Source: Membranipora membranacea
Lineage: Eukaryota; Bryozoa; Gymnolaemata; Cheilostomatida; Membraniporidae
DNA length: 64,000 nt
Assembly (NCBI GenBank): GCA_914767715.1
Contig: OU612069.1
Span: 20,333,387-20,397,386, forward strand
Reading direction: 5' to 3'
Part shown: in pieces, positions 25,001 to 31,745 of the stretch
Layout of the letters: every line of letters begins with the position of its first letter
How positions within the stretch are numbered: the stretch's first letter is position 1
The notes under the pieces: model-generated
Databases searched by the model: none
Told to the model about the DNA's origin: nothing
Seen by the model: the letters and a program-made list of their open reading frames with translations, nothing else
Program-made: the position numbers and the translations under genes

Positions 25001-25132
25001 AATCTTTGCATCTCCTTACTGTATTGCTACCAGAACAGCAGAATACCAGAACACGGTTGTCATGGACAGATCGCAGTCTGTGAAGAATGGAAACTATTTC
25101 CTACTACTACAGGAACAAGTGTTACCAGCTCA
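857..25132 (+). CDS. Multi-domain secreted astacin-like pseudoprotease with EGF, sushi and HYR modules (partial, 18 exons)
   Basis: Joining 857-1038, 1555-1773, 2053-2172, 2637-2759, 3449-3559, 4148-4270, 5627-5803, 7113-7238, 8091-8194, 8698-8845, 9185-9262, 9785-9949, 10971-11165, 11297-11411, 11689-11864, 12347-12481, 12965-13025 and 25034-25132 gives about 819 codons with no stop. Every junction keeps phase, and nearly all introns are phase 1, as is usual for shuffled extracellular modules. Domain order is astacin C-terminal half, four EGF, sushi, EGF, two HYR-like, sushi-like, then an unassigned region. All modules are rich in paired cysteines, so the product should be secreted or an ectodomain. 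The active-site changes argue against proteolysis, leaving binding or scaffolding as the likelier role; that is inference. Both ends are missing. Exon 18 is 12 kb from exon 17 and is the least certain. Confidence 0.85.
1555..1773 (+). CDS. Exon: astacin domain, Met-turn and C-terminus
   Basis: The translation includes PYDHKSLLHFDAF, then TIKSKIPGVQLGNK and DISMINTLYTEC, which match the end of the astacin fold. Active members read S-(I/V)-M-H-Y at the Met-turn. Here it is SLLHF, so both the Met and the Tyr that acts as an extra zinc ligand are changed. The final Cys is kept. The acceptor at 1553-1554 (TTCGATAG) was chosen because it restores frame with the preceding exon. The more obvious AG at 1560-1561 does not. 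The donor is AAA then GTGAGT. Confidence 0.88.
2053..2172 (+). CDS. Exon: EGF-like module 1
   Basis: Reads SCRFKNGLCEQSC, then CSCVQGYQINNDGKTC, a six-cysteine EGF pattern directly after the protease domain. The acceptor is TTTTGACAG at 2044-2052 and the donor is GTAACT at 2173. The exon is phase 1 at both ends. It lacks the Asp-x-Asp/Asn-Glu calcium start seen in later copies. Confidence 0.85.
2637..2759 (+). CDS. Exon: calcium-binding EGF-like module 2
   Basis: Begins DTDECALHNGGCDQTC and ends with CECDKGFSLDKNGYSC. The DxDEC start and the spacing of six cysteines are typical of calcium-binding EGF modules. It is a symmetric phase 1 exon of 41 codons following an AT-rich tract and AACAG acceptor. 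Confidence 0.9.
2895..3130 (+). mobile_element. tRNA-derived SINE-like repeat, copy 1
   Basis: GGAGGTGGTTCAGTTAAAGC resembles an A box and GGGTTTGAATC a B box, followed by a unique tail with TCACTGCAGTCC and CCACAGGTGTACTCTGAGC. The same order recurs at about 11945-12170 and, shortened, at 61492-61625. It lies inside an intron. The copies are diverged and no clear target duplication was seen. Confidence 0.6.
3284..3380. repeat. Small inverted-repeat element with 14-bp arms
   Basis: AAGTGCTCAGACTG at 3284-3297 is exactly complementary to CAGTCTGAGCACTT at 3367-3380, separated by 69 bp of AT-rich sequence. The motif CCACTAACYTGCATCG next to the right arm recurs at 5259-5274 beside another TCTGAGCACTT, so this is a small dispersed MITE-like family. 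No clear target duplication was found. Confidence 0.5.
3449..3559 (+). CDS. Exon: EGF-like module 3
   Basis: Reads NNLCDDGTLKCEQGC, then CTCKEGYSLNKDGLHC. Six cysteines with EGF spacing, but shorter than its neighbours at 37 codons and without a calcium-binding start. The acceptor is TTTTCGTAG and the donor is GTAAGA, in phase 1. Confidence 0.82.
4148..4270 (+). CDS. Exon: calcium-binding EGF-like module 4
   Basis: Begins DVNECSLYNGGCAGSC and ends CGCAEGQYLSNDGKSC, a textbook calcium-binding EGF including the aromatic residue between Cys 4 and Cys 5. It is a symmetric phase 1 exon with a CTTTTCTTAG acceptor and GTAAGA donor. Confidence 0.92.
5204..5265. repeat. Long near-perfect hairpin in an intron
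   Basis: Arms at 5204-5233 and 5236-5265 are complementary at 28 of 30 positions with a two-base spacer; the core is ATCAACCACCCAA. The right flank CTTGCATCGGAGCTGTCTGAGCACTT matches the edge of the repeat at 3284-3380. This is probably a folded-back MITE. Confidence 0.6.
5627..5803 (+). CDS. Exon: sushi (CCP) module 1
   Basis: Reads IVCPVQSQIADGSLTC, then HFTCNPGFKLEGENMIVC and GQWSGRAPIC. This is the four-cysteine CCP pattern with the invariant Trp and a Gly before it. It is 59 codons, normal for the family, and phase 1 at both ends. CCP modules bind proteins in complement and adhesion molecules. Confidence 0.92.
6331..6407. repeat. CTT trinucleotide microsatellite
   Basis: An uninterrupted run of CTT, about 25 units, in the intron between the sushi exon and EGF 5. 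It is a pure pyrimidine strand. Confidence 0.98.
7113..7238 (+). CDS. Exon: EGF-like module 5
   Basis: Reads TDRCALDNGGCEQQC, then CSCRSGYKLAADGIRC. An EGF with six cysteines and a Trp-rich loop between Cys 3 and Cys 4. The acceptor is TTATTCTCCAG and the donor is GTTTGT. Phase 1 at both ends. Confidence 0.9.
7266..7446. repeat. AT-rich minisatellite (ATAAAAATAAAAA-type)
   Basis: Degenerate repeats of AATAATAAAAATAAAAA directly after the EGF 5 donor region. It creates an artificial Phe/Tyr/Ile reading frame on the minus strand that is not a gene. Confidence 0.95.
8091..8194 (+). CDS. Exon: HYR-like module 1, first half
   Basis: Reads IEPPTIISCPKDIYAVTVP, then ASVTWDLPRF. This is the start of a HYR (hyalin repeat) domain with the conserved PP, CP and VTW-x-x-P positions. 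It ends in phase 0, as expected for a HYR domain split by an intron. Confidence 0.85.
8698..8845 (+). CDS. Exon: HYR-like module 1, second half
   Basis: Reads GVYDIGAHSVDYVITDLEGN, then CSFKIKVT, giving the conserved Y.A.D..GN..C.F.V end of a HYR domain. It starts in phase 0 and ends in phase 1. HYR domains are Ig-like adhesion modules, often next to sushi and EGF modules. Confidence 0.85.
9185..9262 (+). CDS. Exon: HYR-like module 2, first half
   Basis: Reads KEAPDMFNCPQNQTYEVSA, which aligns with the start of the first HYR copy. It is short (26 codons). The acceptor is TTATTTAG and the donor is GTAATT. Confidence 0.78.
9785..9949 (+). CDS. Exon: HYR-like module 2, second half
   Basis: Begins VDWEDPSFWDN and contains IHYIASDQSGNSVVCTIKIN, the typical HYR ending with SGN and the second Cys. 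Preceded by the polypyrimidine acceptor CACTGTTTCAG. Confidence 0.85.
10971..11165 (+). CDS. Exon: sushi-like module 2
   Basis: Reads ESCDVFPETPADGSIQC, then CRLECDNGYDLRQDG and YTCQKNVWKPAPQKYTC. Cysteine order and the Trp before the last Cys fit a sushi module, longer than usual in the middle. Phase 1 at both ends, 65 codons. Confidence 0.82.
11297..11411 (+). CDS. Exon: C-terminal region, unassigned
   Basis: Reads SQTPLRSPQLYYEIRYKYDC and continues to YAVRTAM. I recognise no domain. The acceptor is ATATTCCAG and the donor GTAAGT is strong; the exon ends in phase 2, consistent with the next exon. Confidence 0.75.
11689..11864 (+). CDS. Exon: C-terminal region, unassigned, Cys-containing
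   Basis: Contains LLCPASKGQCTMEATYNC, then VVVKVSTTDPVDPKVNVARY. Three cysteines and an Asn-Cys-Thr site are visible. No family was recognised. The donor is GTAAGA, and frame is kept with both neighbours. Confidence 0.75.
11942..12170 (+). mobile_element. tRNA-derived SINE-like repeat, copy 2
   Basis: TGGCTCTGTTGGTTAGAGTG is A-box-like and GTTGAATCCC is B-box-like. The rest (CACTGCAGTCCACTGACTAC, CCCCAGGTGTGCTCCGACC, AATATTGCGGCC) parallels the copy at 2895. It is intronic and followed by an ATC/ATA simple repeat near 12180. Confidence 0.62.
12347..12481 (+). CDS. Exon: C-terminal region, unassigned
   Basis: Reads FFFYMPIAGTILSPEANSVG, then KIDFACKDGDTKDRLRLKC. The acceptor TTTCTTTGCACAG is excellent and the donor is GTAAGC. 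No domain recognised. The hydrophobic FFFY start is too short to be a membrane segment. Confidence 0.72.
12965..13025 (+). CDS. Exon: C-terminal region, unassigned
   Basis: Encodes SMIILCHLNRFDDVLIESVN after a TTTTTACAG acceptor, with a GTAAGT donor. Short, but in frame with the previous exon and ending in phase 2. Confidence 0.68.
13026..16560. other. Large intron or intergenic sequence, left part
   Basis: No gene was recognised. A small hairpin with CCCCCGA at 15396-15402 and TCGGGGG at 15415-15421 lies in an otherwise plain stretch. A degenerate purine-rich repeat built on AATGGNAATGGAAACA lies at about 15660-15760. Minus-strand open frames at 13611-13847 and 14497-14688 have no support. 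Confidence 0.5.
16250..16440. repeat. Degenerate hexanucleotide minisatellite
   Basis: Units like CCCACG, TCTACG and TCCATG repeat in register for about 190 bp, giving Ser/Thr/Pro-rich frames on one strand and Asp-Val/Gly-Val frames on the other. The 109-codon minus frame is a by-product. Confidence 0.8.
16562..17130 (+). repeat. Module P of the composite repeat family, copy 1
   Basis: Matches 39660-40246 over most of its length (for example CTGTGTGCCAAGGTT, the TTATCTCCCTTGT block, GTTTTCATGTTT and GCAGACAT) and 32500-32765 in its right half. In copies 1 and 32500 a U2-headed unit follows; at 39660 the module ends in the RLE retrotransposon frame. Confidence 0.65.
17140..17485 (-). mobile_element. 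Non-autonomous DNA transposon with 9-bp target duplication, copy 1
   Basis: The 346-bp element begins CATTCTGCGCATGCTCAG and ends GATCACGAGAGTCAGTATG. It is flanked by CATGTACTC at 17131-17139 and 17486-17494. An inverted copy at 58623-58986 has its own 9-bp duplication, which fixes the ends. The termini share CAT(T/A)CTG as a short imperfect inverted repeat, with CTGGGCATG-like subterminal motifs. No transposase is present. Confidence 0.85.
17537..17766 (+). repeat. U2 snRNA-headed structured repeat, single copy
   Basis: Starts ATTGCTTCTCGGCCTATTGG and continues CTAAGATCAAAGTGTC, nearly identical to bases 1-34 of metazoan U2 snRNA (two substitutions, one inserted A). The U2 branch-site element GTAGTA and an Sm site are absent, so it is not a working U2. 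The body has hairpins: GCAG/CTGC-like, GAGG T CC with GG CCTC, GATGCATTCTAG at 17662-17673 with CTAGGATGTATC at 17678-17689 (12 pairs, two wobbles), GTCCCT/AGGGGC-like, and CTGTTT near the end. It is followed at once by the repeated stem-loop. Confidence 0.85.
17781..18520 (+). repeat. Stem-loop and downstream module G, copy 1
   Basis: TTTTTTGTGAGCTCAGTC is a diverged form of the stem-loop. The downstream GCAGCTGGATAGAGGTGA matches 42178-42193, and TTTAAATCTACGAGACACCC near 18378 matches 38551-38570 and 19962-19983. No gene seen. Confidence 0.55.
18965..19620 (+). repeat. Module E of the composite repeat family, copy 1
   Basis: Matches 36377-37010 and 60050-60590 (shared landmarks TAATAATTCTTCRACAACA, GTTATTCAAAGC, CACTAGTATCTGCA, CTTACTTCTAGTGT). 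Its left edge GGTCAAAGATTCATTGAGGA and GGCAGCTTGTTGCATTG resembles the body of the U2-headed units without the U2 start. Confidence 0.65.
19647..19679 (+). repeat. Repeated stem-loop AGCCAGTC / GACTGGCT
   Basis: AGCCAGTC at 19647-19654 pairs with GACTGGCT at 19672-19679 across a 17-base loop TATGATGCATAGGCAGT. Further intact copies are at 56404-56436 and 60589-60621, with decayed ones near 17786, 31754, 34645, 38200, 42065, 59398 and 62075, always on the + strand. Confidence 0.85.
20150..22405 (+). pseudogene. CR1/L2-like LINE pol remnant (endonuclease end, RT, C-terminus)
   Basis: GDFNDFDTSQ near 20180 and GNSDHSSITLSS come from an AP endonuclease, with an internal deletion between them. 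Next come a Lys-rich linker, the RT finger PKTSDPKTCKDYQP, the palm LLIDFSKEFD and VPQGTTLGPALWNVYVADL, then LLGVTIDDHLTF and MPILTYAAPAWY, and an end at SRSALLSKSLF before a stop at 22403-22405. At least four frame breaks make it non-functional. The order and motifs fit the CR1/L2 group of APE-type LINEs, the same group as the minus-strand relic at 26030-27290. Confidence 0.82.
21970..22150. repeat. Purine-rich tandem insertion inside the LINE
   Basis: Three direct copies of AGTAGAAAGGGAAGGCCAT (about 22020, 22064, 22089) plus inverted pieces (GGAAGACCTTCCC) and several copies of CAGTATGGGAA interrupt the reading frame after the LINE motif YCYLPQYGKDL. It appears to be a local duplication of the host sequence CAGTATGGGAAAG. 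Confidence 0.75.
22500..23135 (+). pseudogene. Tx1/L1-like LINE ORF1 fragment with CCHC zinc knuckles
   Basis: An open frame of 211 codons reads CFKCQSTAHIARDC, CTICHLTGHSNEDY and CSICKQKGHSYDAC. The first and third are CCHC knuckles; in the second the last Cys is replaced. A Ser/Asn/Pro-rich tail follows, and the frame ends at TGA 23133-23135. The upstream stop at 22497 and the missing N-terminus show 5' truncation. ORF2 follows 125 bp downstream, the usual order in Tx1/L1-type elements. The zinc knuckles would bind element RNA. Confidence 0.82.
23261..23440 (+). pseudogene. Tx1/L1-like LINE ORF2 start, endonuclease fragment
   Basis: ATG at 23261 opens MAEVLGISSLNVRGI, then NSDIFLIQGTH, the first two blocks of an AP-type endonuclease (SxNVRG and the ..QETH metal-binding motif). 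Here the Glu of QETH is Gly. Homology stops near 23421 and the frame closes at 23438. The rest of an equivalent ORF2 appears at 27755, so this copy was cut or rearranged. Confidence 0.85.
23660..24545 (-). pseudogene. Tyrosine recombinase relic (DIRS or Crypton type)
   Basis: Reading leftward on the minus strand: FLDKSLFESLKKSCDEFNNQ, a stop near 24410, LLVTNLAQDGKKHGTILSHV, KLKLILRGIL, then RFSAMVSCAFYRFLHPSEY, TPHSLRGG and, after a frame slip, GRWSTDAFKKYI. The last piece carries the expected catalytic Tyr (codon 23679-23681) and HSLR is the usual H-x-x-R box. This is the fold of the recombinases that integrate DIRS-like retrotransposons and Cryptons. At least two stops and one frameshift inactivate it. 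No reverse transcriptase is next to it in the same orientation. Confidence 0.75.
24546..25033. other. Non-coding, no feature recognised
   Basis: AT-rich sequence with an 11-C run at 24641-24651. It leads into the polypyrimidine tract and acceptor at 25033. No repeat family was recognised. Confidence 0.5.
25034..25132 (+). CDS. Candidate exon 18 of the astacin-like gene
   Basis: After ACTGTATTGCTACCAG the frame demanded by exon 17 reads ATAEYQNTVVMDRSQ, then KNGNYFLLLQEQVLPA and closes at a GTGAGT donor at 25133. There is no stop in that frame, whereas TGA at 25134 would end it if the intron were not removed. It is the only such exon I found in 12 kb downstream of exon 17. The other frame (EHGCHGQIAVCEEWK) is also open, so membership in this gene is probable rather than certain. 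Confidence 0.55.
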
Positions 25133-26029
25133 GTGAGTAAGTAAGTGTAATAAATCAAGCATTTGGAATTTAATGATAAGTAATAGTGAATATAATATGA
25201 AAGTTTGAGGTTCTCTCTGTTTTTAATTTGATTGTTTGCTTGTGTGGTGACCCTAGAGGTTACCCATAAAATGCATGTCCTGACAGAATAATATAGTTAT
25301 ACATTTACAGTGAATGCTGAATCAATACTTGAATTAGTTAAGACTCCTTCTGACTCCTTGATAAGACTGAGTTTTTTGTTTGTTTTTAGTTTTTTTTATT
25401 TCTGACGTCATTGAGCTGCCGATTATTTATCAGTCTGACAAGGCAATGAACTCCCTCTTCCAGGGGATGAGGTGCAGCAATGAACTAAAGGTTTGGTTCA
25501 TTGGGTGCAGGATCTATTGAGACTTAATTTCTACTAGGTCTGTGTTTCAGTTTAAGGGAGATGGTCTTCTTGTGTCTCTTACAAATTGCATTGTCAGCCC
25601 ATTCCCTTTATTTTTTTTCTGAGAGGGATTCATTTGAACCTCAGACACCCTTGGTAAATTTGCTTTACAAGGATACTATTCTTTGTCCAAAAAGCATACA
25701 ATAATTTCTTTGTTTTGGTTTGATAAGCCTGGTCCTGTTGTTCTGCTTGCCTGTTGCTCCATATCACACCCCTGGAACAAATTGGTATATATATTCATCA
25801 TGTATGTCTCTTTTCGTATATGATGATACGACTGGATCTCACCAACATATGAACAAGCTGTAACCTGGAACCTGTCGGCATTAAGTTCAAACGCAATTTT
25901 GGCAAATAATGGATTAAAATTACTACAGGTATGACAATACACTCTGTGACAGTGTTCCATCATCTATGCTGATAATAGGTACCGCTTGCCGAGAATGGAT
26001 ATCTACACCTTAACTCAGTATAGGAAGAT
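25133..26029. other. Non-coding, no feature recognised
   Basis: Contains several possible acceptors (for example near 25310 and 25390), but none opens a frame that continues from exon 18. A 95-codon minus frame at 25676-25963 shows no recognisable motif. Confidence 0.5.
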
Positions 26030-26034
26030 GATTT

Positions 26035-27290
26035 AAACCAAGTTTCAGTTTCAGTTTCAGTTTATTTTACATTCAGTATCATTGTATGATAAAAACGAAT
26101 GTTAACACTGAAAAGAATAAAAAAAGTCTACTAGGCAAAATTATCATTTGTTCAGATAAGACATAAAAAGGAAAAAAGATTTGGCACGTTTTTGTGTTCG
26201 GCATACAACAGGCCTAGAAATAGTGTTTCGACGAAAGGATATTCTACTGTATGTATTAAAGTGTACTCTACTAAAAAGTGGACGCTGTGGATCAGAGGCT
26301 ATTTTGTTAAAGCGTCGTTCGCCAAGAGTAAATATAAAATCACATACAGAAGGTAGCTCTAAAATAGCTAATCTATCATCATAGCTAAGATCCGGCAAAA
26401 TAAAACGAGAAGCAGATCCCTGAATCTTTTCGAGCTTGTTCTTATCGCCTTCAGATAAAAGGAAAAACCAAGATGGTGAGGCGTAAGTGATAATTGATCT
26501 GATATTAGCAGTATAAAATTTTTTGAGCCCTTTGGTGTTTACACCTAAAATCGTTAGTTGCTGTAATAGATGTAGCCTGGAATTACAACTAGATACAATC
26601 TTATCTACATGTGAACTAAAAGTCATATGATCGTCAATGGTAACGCCTAAAAACTTGACAGAATTTGAAGGGAAAATGCCCCCGTTCTCATCTAAAACAA
26701 TTGACTCATCATAGTGGTATCTATAATTGATTAAGACATTCATAAAAATGGTCTTATCAGTATTTAAAATCATCTCATTCTCAGATGCCAATTGGTGGGT
26801 TGCTAAGACTGCAGGTGCTACAGAACCTCCTGCCTTATCAAAAGCCTTATGAAAAGTAGTGTCGTCAGCATACTTAACTACATTAAAATCATTTACTTTC
26901 AAATCGTTAACGTAAAAAAGCCATAAAAGGGGGCCTAGCTTAGTCCCTTGTGGTGCACCAGCAGAAATGTCTTAAAAGTTAGATAAATGGCCCTTTTACT
27001 TTCACACATTGCTTTCGACCTTTTAAAAAGTTGTCTAAAATATCTAAAATGTTCTCATTTAGACCATAAGAGCGCATCTTGTCAATTAAAATACTTGGTT
27101 GAAGCTTATCAAATGCTTCAGAAAAATCCAGGCAAGCTAGTTGCACATATTTGCTTTTAATTGTATGAAAGTCTCCAGTACAATCATCAATTAGCTGTAA
27201 TATAGCATCAGTGTTGCTCATAATTATTCCGAAGCTAGTATATACTTCTCTCTGAAATGTCACTATACATCAAGTATTAATCAGAAATAT
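26035..27290 (-). pseudogene. CR1/L2-like LINE reverse transcriptase remnant
   Basis: On the minus strand: LACLDFSEAFDKLQPSILID, GRKQCVKV, a frame slip, then APQGTKLGPLLWLFYVNDL, VVKYADDTT (catalytic YADD box), VKFLGVTIDDHMTF and IRSIITYASPSWFFLL, ending YLNK at 26144. The palm and thumb of the RT are almost intact with one frameshift. The endonuclease is missing, so the copy is 5' truncated. Its 3' end is marked by a short tandem tail, TTTCAG units at about 26039-26062 on the + strand, as is common for CR1/L2-type LINEs. Confidence 0.88.
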
Positions 27291-27754
27291 ATATGCTACA
27301 AAAATAAAATTGTCATTTTAAATCATCATAACTGTGTACGGGTCCTATTAAATTGCATCCGCCAGCATAACCTGCAGTTATAGGTTCTGCAGTAAGTTAT
27401 CATATTTTTAGCTTGGACCTGACTCTTTATAGCAGCAAGGCCAAAATATGGCTTATCTTCAAACCCTATTAGTTCGATCTCTTTTAAGTGTAAATCATAC
27501 TGCAATATCAAGTCGTTTGTGCGATGACTTTCCTTGCCATATCATTGATCATGGATGTTTCCCAAATCTACCACCGTGTAATCCTACTAAAATGGTAACC
27601 CTATGCTTCAATGATTGAGTTGATTAGTGAGAACGTACAGATAGGAGATGGCAAGTACCCTTTTTCAGCAGATACATGCCTCCTATCAGTTTTTTGCTTT
27701 TTTTGTGTGCTTTCTAATCCTGAGTCGCCGGTGACCATGCACCAACAACTTGCA

Positions 27755-30305
27755 CTTAACTCTGATATCTTTTTAATTCAAGAGACTCATTCAGAAACCT
27801 GTAGAGAATGGAAAAGTAAATCTTTTTTAAACTTTCTCACTTCACGTTCTGCCGGGGTGGCGATCCTTTTTAAACTCAATTTTTCAGGCGTCATTGACAA
27901 TTTTTTTCCAATGATGACCACCGAATCTGCTACGTAGAATTTTCTTTTGACAATAAACAAATCAGAGTTATCTGTGTTTACGCACCAAATAATATACCAG
28001 CGGACAGGAAGATTTTTTTTCAACTACACTACCACCTTTTTTTCTTTGTCCAAAATGAACATCATTGCTGGGGATATGAATCGCGTGAGCTCAATTCATC
28101 ACGACACCTTGGGTCATACCAGAGGAGAGGTCCTGGTAGGCCCTTCTGAGTTAGAATCGTTAGTTACATCTTTCGGTTGCTCTGATCCATACAGGAAACC
28201 ACCATGAGCTTTAAAAAGCGAATTTACCTGGTTTTCGGGTAGTGCTGCGTCAGCCAGCAGACTCGACAAATCTTTGGTTCCCCGAGATTGTTCCTCTTCT
28301 ATTAAATCTGATTTTTTTCCATATTTCGATCATAAGATTCTAAACTGTTCGGACAAGTTCAATACAAGCGCAATTGCCTAAGGTAAATCCTTTTGGAATC
28401 TTAATAACTCAATATTACAAGATGATGTTTGCATGGACTTAATTAAAAACCTAATAGAGGATTGCAGATCACTACTCCTTGCTTTTAAAACAGTCGGGGA
28501 ACAGTGGGACGACAAGGAAGAGAGAATTAAAAAGGTTACAATTAAACACTGCCCTTTCAGAAAATGAGAGCCTCATGAAATTGAATATGATTTAAAAAAT
28601 AAATTAGAAATAGAAACCGGTCTGGACGAAACAATACATCTTAATAGAGAACTTGAAGAACTTTATGATGAGAAATTAAAATCTTTTTTTTGTAAGATCC
28701 AGGATAGCGGCAGACTTGCATGACGAAAAGTGCTCCTCTTTCTTCTACAAGAGACTTAAAGAAAGACAAGTGAGAAAAGATATTTAAAAAATAACCGATC
28801 CGCATACTAATCTAAACTTTACAGATAATACCAATATAACCAGAGTTTTTGAATCTTTCTATTAAGATTTATATACCCCTAAACAATGCAATCAACATTT
28901 TTAAACTCAAAGATCATGCCCCGAGTGTCACCTAACTAGGTCAGGAAAATGACGAGTTTGTTATATATAGGGAAACGTTAAACCACATAGTCTCGTCAAA
29001 AATAAAAAAATTCCAGGCATGGACGGTCTAACGGCGGAATTTTACAAAACTTTTTTGAAGACGTTCAGGACTTATTAATTAGAGTCTGTACTGAAATAAA
29101 CACCGAAAATACAGTTTCTAAGTCCATGACGAAGGCAGTAACCACTGTGATTCCAAAAAAATCAAACTGTGAAACACCATCAGATTATAGACCAATCACA
29201 CTATTAAACATTGATTATAAAATCCTCAACAAATACCTGAACAAAGTGTATTTTTCAGAATTCCTAAAATCTAATATTTCATCAGAGCAGCTTTGCGCAG
29301 TTCCTGACAGGAACATTCATAATGGAAACATTTTCATAAGGGGTGCAAAAATAAAACCAAGCAGGGATCCTTATGTCTCTAGACCAGAAGAAAGCCTTTG
29401 ATCTAGTAGACAGGGACTTTCTTTTCAGGGTCATGGAGGGATTCAACTTCAGTGCTGAAGTCCTCAAGGTGGTTAGAACACTTTACGAGAAAACTACCAC
29501 CTCTGTCCAAATAAATGGCCACCTTTCTGAAGACATTAAACTACAGAGAGGGGTAAGACAGGGTGCCCACTTTCACCATCTCTGTACATTATTTATGTAG
29601 ATTCTTTTCTTTTATATATACACAGCCAAGCTGCTTTCAGAGGTATCCCTTTAACCACAAACAAAGTAGCTAAGGTTACTGCATATGCAGACGACCTTCT
29701 TTTTTCTAGCCAAGATAACGCCGATGTAGAATATGTTTTTTCTTATTTTGTAGTGGGCTTATGTGAACTAAAATTCTACTGTGAGGCAACTTACCTTCAG
29801 GATAACCTATGCCTACCTGTACAAGAGTGAACACCAAAGGCTTGACCTTTTTTTGTATTTTTTCTCTTTCTGGACAAGAAATCTATTTCAACATACATAT
29901 ACTAAAAACAGGGCACACTGCTTCAAATTTCTAGACCAATATCAAAAAGCACAAACCGTACTTGATAAAATAGACAAAAAATCCAAAGACATTCTTAAAG
30001 TTGCCTTGTGTCAACCGATAAGCTTTACCAATTTCTCAAAGGAGGGGGCGATCTTACCCATTAAAATTCATACAAACCAAGAGTTTAGTAAAATTGAGAA
30101 AACCTGATGAATTAAAATATGGAACAATAATAAAGTGTCATCACAAAACTCCAGCTTTGAGTGGAAGACAGCCATGAATGGCGTTGTAAATTGAGCCACC
30201 TTTTAAAAGTGGAAAATACAAGGAGTGAAAACAACCTTAAGAAACTTTTGCATAAAGCCAGAAACAAAGACATTAGAACACATATTTACATCATGCAGTT
30301 GTCAG
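27755..30305 (+). pseudogene. Tx1/L1-like LINE ORF2 (endonuclease, RT, C-terminus), frame-broken
   Basis: Begins NSDIFLIQETHSETCREWKS and continues with the endonuclease pieces VICVYAPNN, IIAGDMNRV and FTWFSG. RT follows from PGMDGLTAEFYK (about 29018), TTVIPKKSNCETPSDYRPIT, SLDQKKAFDLVDRDFLFRVM, LQRGVRQG, to TAYADDLLF (about 29675), the catalytic Asp pair. The C-terminal piece RITYAYLYKSEHQ with the thumb follows. Many frameshifts and stops are present. The layout and the GVRQG and SLDQKKAFD wording place it with Tx1/L1-like elements. It is the longest copy here; similar pieces lie at 37018 and 56480. Confidence 0.88.
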
Positions 30306-31427
30306 ATGAAATTTTCTTATGTAATCATCAGTAAGAACATCATGTTTTATAATTACCTTAGGGTATAAGAGCAGCCATATTTTCTTCCAAATGTGCAACG
30401 ATCACTTGCACAACACCGTATTGAAGTATCCTTATTCCCTAATGATTTATTATTAATAAGTGAACTGTCGGAGCTTGTGTCAACTAATTATGATTGATGG
30501 ATGCAAAATTCAAGGGTTTAACACATTTGTCATTTGTCAAATTGACACAATAAGCTGTCAATTAATTATCTATTATTGTCTGTTATTTTTTTCAATAATC
30601 TTGAAAAGTTTAGAACCAAGGGTTCATCTCAGGTTACCAGACATCGGAACATTACCTTTAAACAAATGATACAAAATTAAACAAAACTCAAGGACTTTAA
30701 AGTTATTGATATGAGATGGAGTTCTAGCAGTAGTGTGGTAAAGTATTCTTTATAGAATTAAGCTTGCACACTGTACTGTGTAGACAGGAAATCACCATTA
30801 ACCCACACACGACCTGAAAACGAACAAACAAAGTAAATCAAAATTAGTTTAAAACCAACTTTCACTTATAGTGTAAACTGAGGCCAAACAGATACATACT
30901 TAGGCATTCAGGGCATGGTGACGGGTAGTTTTAGTTTCAAAGTGAATTAGTTACTACATTGTGATTGGAATATAGGACTAAGTAGAGTGAGTGATACACC
31001 GAATTAGTATTGAAATATAGCTAACCGTTATTTCAAAGTCATGAGACATCTGGGCACGTGTGACAACCTGACCAGAATTATGCAATTGGAAAACAGAACA
31101 GATTACACCATAGAAATAGATGCACGTTACAAAATATCTTTGAATTATTACACGGCCACAAGAAGCCTGGGCATGTGAAACAACCCTGAAAAGGTTTAAA
31201 CTCGGAAAACCAACATATTACACCGTGGATAAACAGGTGCACTTGACATCATAAGTTATCTAAAAATAACTAAAACAAAAAAAGAGGGAAGGCCAAGCAC
31301 AGGACAGACTAACGATGTTTTGACAGCTAGATAAATCAAAACTGACAAAACAAATCAAATCAAAAAAGATTAATGACGAAATTCAGATAAAAAAAGCAAT
31401 AACAAGGATAAGAACAACAAGCAAATC
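30306..31427. other. Insertion or rearranged segment between LINE pieces
   Basis: LINE sequence stops at ATCATGCAGTT (about 30300) and resumes at AATCCTTATCTGTTTAGGTT (about 31423). Comparison with the copy at 58390-58510 shows this stretch replaces about 100 bp of the LINE. It includes a weak direct duplication (CTGGGCACGTGTGACAACC near 31050, CTGGGCATGTGAAACAACC near 31166). No gene is recognised. Confidence 0.55.
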
Positions 31428-31745
31428 CTTATCTGTTTAGGTTTGACCCCTAATGACAAGGGAAACACCATCAATATGAATGTGTTTGAATATGTGGCAG
31501 AGTGCAATAGGAAGATATGGAACAGTCACAGTAGACCTCTGCTCTTGTTTTAGACTCTTTTTATTTCAGCAGCCAGCATTTTTTTCTTTTTTCAATGGCT
31601 AAACAGAGGTAGTTTATTAAAGTTTATTTACCATCATTAAAACCCACATCCTAAGACAAAAACTAGTTTCAAAGATAAAGTGCAGTTAAGTTAAATTTTT
31701 TTCGTTCGAGTTCCTCTTATAAACAGGAAAATTAAAAGTAATTAA
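31428..31745 (+). mobile_element. Tx1/L1-like LINE 3' end with 3' UTR
   Basis: RLGLTPND-like codons and EYVAECNRKIW come from the end of ORF2. The 3' UTR module CTCTGCTCTTGTTTTAGACT to CGTTCGAGTTCCTC follows. The same 3' UTR occurs at about 38015-38190, 59175-59370 and 61920-62070, each time just before a stem-loop copy. Confidence 0.8.
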
